8,717 nucleotides of DNA from NCBI GenBank assembly GCA_937121005.1, contig CAKZKB010000323.1, forward strand, positions 1-8,717. The letters are read 5' to 3'. Every line of letters begins with the position of its first letter. Within the stretch, counting starts at the first letter, position 1. Shown here one piece after another: positions 5,095 to 8,717 of this stretch. Source of the DNA: an uncultured cyanobacterium (GTDB lineage: Bacteria > Cyanobacteriota > Cyanobacteriia > Cyanobacteriales > Geitlerinemataceae). The notes beneath the pieces were generated by a model. It had not been told where the DNA came from and did not search any database. It was given only the letters and a program-made list of their open reading frames with translations. The position numbers and the translations under genes are program-made.

Positions 5095-6009
5095 TTACCG
5101 CAACGCGATCGCCCCTTCATTGCCCACCAAAACCGATCGCCACGTCCGGTAGCCCGCCGCCGTTAAATGCACCCCGTCAGTGGTAAAATCGGCTCGCATA
5201 TCGCCACGTTCGTCGCCAAACCAAGCGTGTAAATCGAGAAATACCGCCCCCTCTTCTCGAGCGATCGCCTCCAATTCCCGGTTCAGATAGCGAATGCGAT
5301 CGTTAGAAAAATCCGGCGATCGCGTGGGTAAAATCGACTGTAAAAATACCTGCGTGTGGGGCGACTCCTGCCGAAACCGATACAAAATTTCGCGCAAATT
5401 GCCGAGAATTTCCTCATCGCTAAACCCGCGCTTCAAATCGTTAATCCCCGCCATCAAATACACCGTATCTGGTTGCGTTTGCGTCACCACCGACAACCGT
5501 TGCAAAATCCCCCCCGTCGTGTCTCCAGAAATGCCTTGATTTAACCACAGGCGATCGCCCGGTAAATTCGCATGAGGGAACCACAAACTAATTGAGTCCC
5601 CCAACACCACCGACAGGCGGTTCGATCCCCGGCCCGTACTCACCGCCCGCGCCTCGGCCGCGAGTAACTGCTGCCATTCCTCGTAAGTGGGCTGGCGGCT
5701 GGCATCGATCCACTCTGAAGCAAAACTGCGACTCGCCAACCGGGTGTAGAGTTGACCCGATCGCAGGGCCGCCACCCTCTGGGCGAACAGTTGCGGCCCG
5801 GAAGCGGGGCCGGACAGCACCGGAACGGGTGGGGAAACGGGCTCGAACTCCGGCGGGGCCACAGGGATCTTGGGCTTCACGCGCACCGTCGATCGCGCTG
5901 CATAGTCGGAACGGGAACTCGGCGTGACTGGGACTTCCGGGGTGTCCGGCGGGGGAACGGCGGGAAGACCAGCCAGGAGGCTGACGGCCAGGAAGCAGGG
6001 ATCGCTCAT
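5095..6009 (-). CDS. SGNH/GDSL-family hydrolase with proline-rich N-terminus
   Basis: This is an esterase/lipase-like serine hydrolase of the SGNH superfamily; substrate unknown. Counting from the start chosen here (304 residues), all four blocks are present: GDSIS with the nucleophile Ser139, NQGISGD with oxyanion Gly159, AGIND with Asn190, and DGVHL with Asp278 and His281. The N-terminus is a short hydrophobic stretch (CFLAVSLLAGLPAV, residues 5-18), then about 55 residues rich in Pro, Val and Ser, then a helical linker before the catalytic domain. This suggests export or membrane association followed by a flexible tether, but the hydrophobic stretch is short and lacks a clear positive n-region. 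The open frame extends to 6222, where it would overlap the psaL start with Arg/Ser-rich sequence; I prefer the ATG at 6007-6009. No Shine-Dalgarno is visible. It is divergent from psaL. Confidence 0.85.
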   Translation of the reverse strand: MSDPCFLAVSLLAGLPAVPPPDTPEVPVTPSSRSDYAARSTVRVKPKIPVAPPEFEPVSPPVPVLSGPASGPQLFAQRVAALRSGQLYTRLASRSFASEWIDASRQPTYEEWQQLLAAEARAVSTGRGSNRLSVVLGDSISLWFPHANLPGDRLWLNQGISGDTTGGILQRLSVVTQTQPDTVYLMAGINDLKRGFSDEEILGNLREILYRFRQESPHTQVFLQSILPTRSPDFSNDRIRYLNRELEAIAREEGAVFLDLHAWFGDERGDMRADFTTDGVHLTAAGYRTWRSVLVGNEGAIALR

Positions 6010-6131
6010 AATTAATATCGGGATATTGGCTCTCGGGGGCGGGCTGCCCCTTCCCTGTACGGGCCGCGATCGCCTCAGTCGGGACGCAAGCGCACGAGTT
6101 TCTTTAACTTTTTTGAAGTTCGATGACGATC

Positions 6132-6205
6132 TTGACGTGCGATCGCCCTTGGCCCCGTAAAATAAGAGCTTAAGTTCCGCTATAGATTTGTTAAGAGAGG
6201 AAATT
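6132..6205 (+). promoter_or_regulatory. Probable psaL promoter and ribosome-binding site
   Basis: In the gap between the SGNH hydrolase and psaL, TTGACG (6132-6137) and TAAAAT (6158-6163) resemble -35 and -10 boxes. Their 20-bp spacing is longer than ideal, so this is tentative. GAGAGGA (6195-6201), four bases before the ATG, is a good Shine-Dalgarno. I looked for paired (G/T)TTACA direct repeats typical of RpaB-bound high-light elements and saw no clean match. Confidence 0.4.
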
Positions 6206-6691
6206 ATGGCCGATCCCCGCAATACCGAAGTGATTCGCCCCTACAACGGCGATCCCTTCGTGGGTCATCTGTCCACCCCCATTAGTGATTCTGCCTTTAC
6301 TCGCAACTTCATCGGCAACTTGCCGGCCTACCGCAAGGGACTTTCTCCCCTCCTGCGAGGTCTGGAAATCGGCATGGCTCACGGTTACTTTATCATCGGC
6401 CCCGAGACTAAACTCGGGCCCCTGCGCGATTCCGACATTCCTGCCATGGGCGGCTTGATTACCGGGATGACCTTAATCTTAATCGCCACTGCCTGCCTGT
6501 CCGTTTACGGCTTGGTTTCTTTCCAGGGTGAGAGCTCTGAAAGTAGCGACTCGTTGCAAACCTCTGAAGGTTGGAGTCAGTTGGCGGCAGGCTTCTTCGT
6601 CGGTGGTATGGGTGGAGCCTTCGTGGCCTACTTCTTGCTGTCCAACTTCGATGTGGTCGATGCCATCTTTCGCGGTTTAGTGAATAACTAA
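6206..6691 (+). CDS. psaL: Photosystem I subunit XI (PsaL)
   Basis: PsaL is the thylakoid membrane subunit that holds PSI monomers together at the centre of the trimer and binds chlorophyll and carotenoid. The 161-residue product is family length. It has the trimer-type N-terminal segment YNGDPFVGHLSTPISDSAF (13-31), NLPAYRKGLSP (38-48), the chlorophyll-ligand helix RGLEIGMAHGYF (51-62) with Glu54 and His59, GPLRDSD (71-77), and membrane helices near 82-105 and 125-147 with the glycine-rich FFVGGMGGAFVAYF (130-143). The C-terminus is DAIFRGLVNN. After the first helix the motif is GPETKLGPLRD; in the relatives I remember, the residue after GP is usually Trp or another hydrophobic. The ATG at 6206 follows a good Shine-Dalgarno; a TTG at 6188 is in frame but would only add the Shine-Dalgarno itself as coding. 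psaI follows 53 bp downstream, probably co-transcribed. Confidence 0.98.
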   Translation: MADPRNTEVIRPYNGDPFVGHLSTPISDSAFTRNFIGNLPAYRKGLSPLLRGLEIGMAHGYFIIGPETKLGPLRDSDIPAMGGLITGMTLILIATACLSVYGLVSFQGESSESSDSLQTSEGWSQLAAGFFVGGMGGAFVAYFLLSNFDVVDAIFRGLVNN

Positions 6692-6744
6692 TCCCCGCGA
6701 TCGCGACTTTTTTCTGTTGTCATTCCAATTAGGAGATTCTCGAC

Positions 6745-6861
6745 ATGACTGGCGCTTACGCAGCTTCCTACCTTCCCTGGATTCTCATTCCCGTCGTCTG
6801 CTGGCTGATGCCTGTAGTAGTGATGGGACTGCTGTTTATCTACATTGAAAGCGAAGCCTAA
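6745..6861 (+). CDS. psaI: Photosystem I subunit VIII (PsaI)
   Basis: This 38-residue single-span thylakoid protein packs beside PsaL and stabilises the PSI trimerisation region. It reads MTGAYAASYLPWILIPVVCW, then a continuing hydrophobic helix, then IESEA at the C-terminus. PWI-IPVVCWLMP (11-23) is the hallmark of cyanobacterial PsaI, with the membrane helix spanning about 11-34. AGGAGA at 6731-6736, eight bases before the ATG, is a good ribosome-binding site. It lies 53 bp after psaL with no terminator between, so the two form an operon; a hairpin follows the stop. It is easily missed by length cut-offs. Gene order here is psaL then psaI; both orders occur in cyanobacteria. Identification is certain from near-complete match to the known short sequence. 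Confidence 0.97.
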   Translation: MTGAYAASYLPWILIPVVCWLMPVVVMGLLFIYIESEA

Positions 6862-6886
6862 TTCAACGGTTTCTATCTCTCATTCT

Positions 6887-6920
6887 CAAGCCCCTCTCCC
6901 TGGAAAGGAAGAGGGGTTTG
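6887..6920 (+). terminator. Hairpin downstream of psaI
   Basis: CAAGCCCCTCTCC (6887-6899) pairs with GGAAGAGGGGTTTG (6907-6920) with one bulged A and one G-T pair, around a short TGGAAA-containing loop. No T-run follows directly; the next T-rich stretch starts about ten bases on. It is placed to end psaL-psaI transcription and lies between converging genes, so it may serve both strands. The CCCTCTCC/GGAGAGGG type is also a dispersed motif in cyanobacteria. Confidence 0.55.
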
Positions 6921-6978
6921 AGGTCATTTCAATTTTGGATTTTGTGGAAAGTTGGGGGCGTAGATTATCTTCCCCATC

Positions 6979-7010
6979 CCCCTAATCCCCTAAACCCCTA
7001 ATCCCCAAAC
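6979..7010. repeat. CCCCTAAT-type octamer repeats over the adaptor stop codon
   Basis: Four consecutive 8-mers on the plus strand read CCCCTAAT (6979-6986), CCCCTAAA (6987-6994), CCCCTAAT (6995-7002) and CCCCAAAC (7003-7010). The complement of CTA within the third unit is the stop codon of the HlyD-type adaptor, so the repeat encodes the last residues and the stop of that protein. Confidence 0.65.
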
Positions 7011-8629
7011 TCCCCCTCCTCCATAGGCGCGATCGCGGCTCCGTCGAAGAGTTTTTGTAAGCCCGAAACCACAATGCGATCGCCTGTTTCTAAACCTTCG
7101 GCAATCTCAGTGCGATCGCCCGCGACAATTCCCAATTCCACGTAACGTTGCTCCACCGTTAGCGGTTCGCCATCCTGGACGACATAGACGAAACGGCGTT
7201 CCCCTTGGAAGGTAATGGCATTGGTAGGGACAACAACTGCACCCGGACGATCGCGCCAAATCACCTCGGCCCGCACGAACTGACCGTCGAGCAAACTGCC
7301 ATCAGGATTGTCAAAAGTCGCCTTGACTAACACCGTTTGCGACTCGGCGTTGATTTGAGGAGAAATAAAGTTAATCGTCCCTTCTGCGAGCTCGTCGCCG
7401 TCAGCACTAATTAACGCCACATTCGTTCCCAAACGCAACTCCGGCAACCGTTCTAAAGGAATTTGCAGGCGCACGTCCAAAGAATTATTTTCCGTGAGGC
7501 TAGCAAAGCGATCGCCCTCTTGTAAATAGTCCCCGACTTTGACAGTAATATCGCCTAAAGTCCCCGAAAATGGAGCCCGAATGGCAGTATCGGCCACCGC
7601 CACTTCTAGCGCATTCACCCGCGATCGCGCCGCTTCCACATCAGCTTGCGCCCGATCGATTTCCTCGGGACGAGCTCCGGTTTCGGCTTCGGCGAGTTCG
7701 GCTTCGGCCTCAGCCAGTTCGCCCTCGCGACGGGAAACTGCTGCCTCCGCCTGGGCAATTTCTTCGCTTCTAAACCCGCTTTCTTCCCGTTCTAGGCGCG
7801 ATCGCGCTTCGGCGGCGGCGGCCTCTTGTTGGCGCAAATTGGCTGCGGCCTGGCGTTCTTCGTCGATGGCTCGATCTAACTGGTTGCGGGCAATTGCGCC
7901 TTCACGCTCGAGTTGGCGAGCCCGTTCGGCCTCCGTGCGAGCCAGATCCAGACGCGATCGCGCTTCTTCCACATCCGCTAGTGCCCGGTTGTAGGCGGCT
8001 TCGGCTGCACTGATATCTTCCGGGCGACTCCCCGATCGCAACTCTTGCAACCGCGCCCGTTCCTCTTCTAAATTCGCTTCAGCTTGAGCCACCCGCGCCC
8101 GCGCCCCTTGGATATCTTCGATGCGGTTCCCCGCTTCCAACTCAGCCAGTTGCGCCCGTTCCCGGCGCAAGTTGGCCTCGGCTTGTTCGACATCCGATCG
8201 CGCTTCCCGTGCGTCGAGACGGGCCAAAATTTCCCCTTCGCTCACAAAGTCGCCCTCGCGCACAAAAATTTCGACCACTTGTCCGTCGGTTTCGGCCCGC
8301 AAAACTGCCGTGCGATCGGCTTCCAATGTCCCCACAAATTCCGATGTTTCTTCTAGCGTCGTGGTTTCGACGGGGGCAATTTCAACAGGCGTGGCTTGCT
8401 GTTGCTGCTGCTCGGTCGGGGCTTGGTCTTGGCGCGATCGCCACCATTGCCAACCAAAACCTACTCCCGCCGCTAGCAGCAGCACGGCCAAAACGGCTCG
8501 CCAGTCGAAAGGTTTTTTCGGCCGCAGCGAGGAGCGATCGCGATCGTCTTTTTCTTCTTTTTCTACCATCTCCGGTAATTCAGACGGTAGGGGTTCTGTT
8601 TCTGGAGGTGCGGTGGTTGGGCGTTCCAT
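6998..8629 (-). CDS. HlyD/RND-type efflux periplasmic adaptor subunit with long coiled-coil hairpin
   Basis: This membrane-fusion protein would bridge an inner-membrane RND or ABC exporter to an outer-membrane channel. The 543 residues divide into a charged cytoplasmic N-tail (1-43), one membrane anchor (about 44-60), a Gln run (74-78), and a barrel/lipoyl first half with the lipoyl-like DGQVVEIFVREGDFVSEGEILARLD (115-139). Two helical arms (about 141-242 and 251-347) follow, with the tip at EREGAIARNQLD (241-252). The lipoyl second half is RAPFSGTLGDITVKVGDYLQEGD (351-373), then a beta-barrel and a membrane-proximal domain containing VPTNAI (467-472). Each arm is about 100 residues, clearly longer than in AcrA-type adaptors. 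The motif G-x-R-x-E-(D/E)-I occurs at 167, 200, 285 and 318. No transporter or channel gene lies in this window; the gene converges on psaI. The ATG is preceded directly by heptamer repeats with no Shine-Dalgarno; Met21 is an alternative start with no better signal. Confidence 0.9.
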   Translation of the reverse strand: MERPTTAPPETEPLPSELPEMVEKEEKDDRDRSSLRPKKPFDWRAVLAVLLLAAGVGFGWQWWRSRQDQAPTEQQQQQATPVEIAPVETTTLEETSEFVGTLEADRTAVLRAETDGQVVEIFVREGDFVSEGEILARLDAREARSDVEQAEANLRRERAQLAELEAGNRIEDIQGARARVAQAEANLEEERARLQELRSGSRPEDISAAEAAYNRALADVEEARSRLDLARTEAERARQLEREGAIARNQLDRAIDEERQAAANLRQQEAAAAEARSRLEREESGFRSEEIAQAEAAVSRREGELAEAEAELAEAETGARPEEIDRAQADVEAARSRVNALEVAVADTAIRAPFSGTLGDITVKVGDYLQEGDRFASLTENNSLDVRLQIPLERLPELRLGTNVALISADGDELAEGTINFISPQINAESQTVLVKATFDNPDGSLLDGQFVRAEVIWRDRPGAVVVPTNAITFQGERRFVYVVQDGEPLTVEQRYVELGIVAGDRTEIAEGLETGDRIVVSGLQKLFDGAAIAPMEEGEFGD

Positions 8630-8631
8630 CT

Positions 8632-8687
8632 TAGGTATTAGGTATTAGGTATTAGGTTTTAGGGATTAGGTTTTAGGTATTAGGTTT
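8632..8687. repeat. Eight-unit heptamer tandem repeat (TAGGTAT) at the adaptor start codon
   Basis: Eight consecutive 7-mers read TAGGTAT x3, TAGGTTT, TAGGGAT, TAGGTTT, TAGGTAT, TAGGTTT. Variation is confined to positions 5 and 6 of the unit. The array stops two bases before the complement of the adaptor ATG (8627-8629), so it forms the immediate 5' leader, reading ACCTAAT on the coding strand. It is a short tandemly repeated repetitive sequence of the kind known from filamentous cyanobacteria. The last 30 bases of the window show nothing I can assign. Confidence 0.85.
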
Positions 8688-8717
8688 TGACTCGTAACTG
8701 GTAACGGCATACTGGTC

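Noticed and set aside
6010..6222. N-terminal extension of the SGNH hydrolase frame up to 6222
   Set aside because: It would overlap the psaL start and adds Arg/Ser-rich sequence without family character; the internal ATG at 6007-6009 gives a hydrophobic N-terminus directly before the Pro-rich region.
7539..8648. Long plus-strand open frames opposite the adaptor gene
   Set aside because: They are Ser/Ala/Arg-rich, low-complexity antisense images of the coiled-coil coding sequence, with no motifs or ribosome-binding sites.

Overview
The window is typical cyanobacterial chromosome. It carries the photosystem I genes psaL and psaI, frequent copies of the HIP1 octamer GCGATCGC (for example 269-276 and 711-718), and intergenic gaps packed with short palindromes and short tandem repeats. 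The PsaL sequence and the repeat load suggest a filamentous, non-heterocystous (Oscillatoriales-like) lineage. That placement is inference; no rRNA or other marker is present. No tRNA, rRNA, CRISPR array, transposase or phage gene was found.

Layout. 1-181: inverted repeat downstream of dapB. 182-1006 (-): dapB, lysine and diaminopimelate synthesis. 1007-1281: compound stem-loop element plus a GC-rich hairpin that can terminate the next gene. 1282-1713 (-): PrxQ/BCP peroxiredoxin with only one cysteine. 1758-2621 (+): epoxide-hydrolase-type alpha/beta hydrolase, divergent from the peroxiredoxin across 44 bp. 2622-2862: MITE-like hairpin and two small palindromes. 2863-3795 (-): BtuF-like vitamin B12/metal-chelate binding-fold protein with no signal peptide. 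3796-4256: repeat cluster. 4257-4829 (-): Uma2-family nuclease-fold protein, bracketed by direct copies of a 29-bp repeat. 4830-5094: second repeat cluster. 5095-6009 (-): SGNH/GDSL hydrolase with a proline-rich N-terminus. 6206-6691 and 6745-6861 (+): psaL and psaI, an apparent two-gene operon; psaI encodes only 38 residues. 6998-8629 (-): HlyD/RND-type periplasmic adaptor with a very long coiled-coil hairpin, convergent with psaI. 8632-8687: eight heptameric repeats directly abutting its start codon.

The genes are mostly single housekeeping or accessory units, not one pathway. Only psaL-psaI is clearly co-functional, building the PSI trimerisation domain. I found no convincing new multi-gene system. 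The points most worth following are the mirror-symmetric glycine motifs in the adaptor hairpin, the single-cysteine peroxiredoxin, the signal-less B12-type binding protein with a CxxC motif, and the layered repeats, especially those bracketing the Uma2 gene and the adaptor gene.
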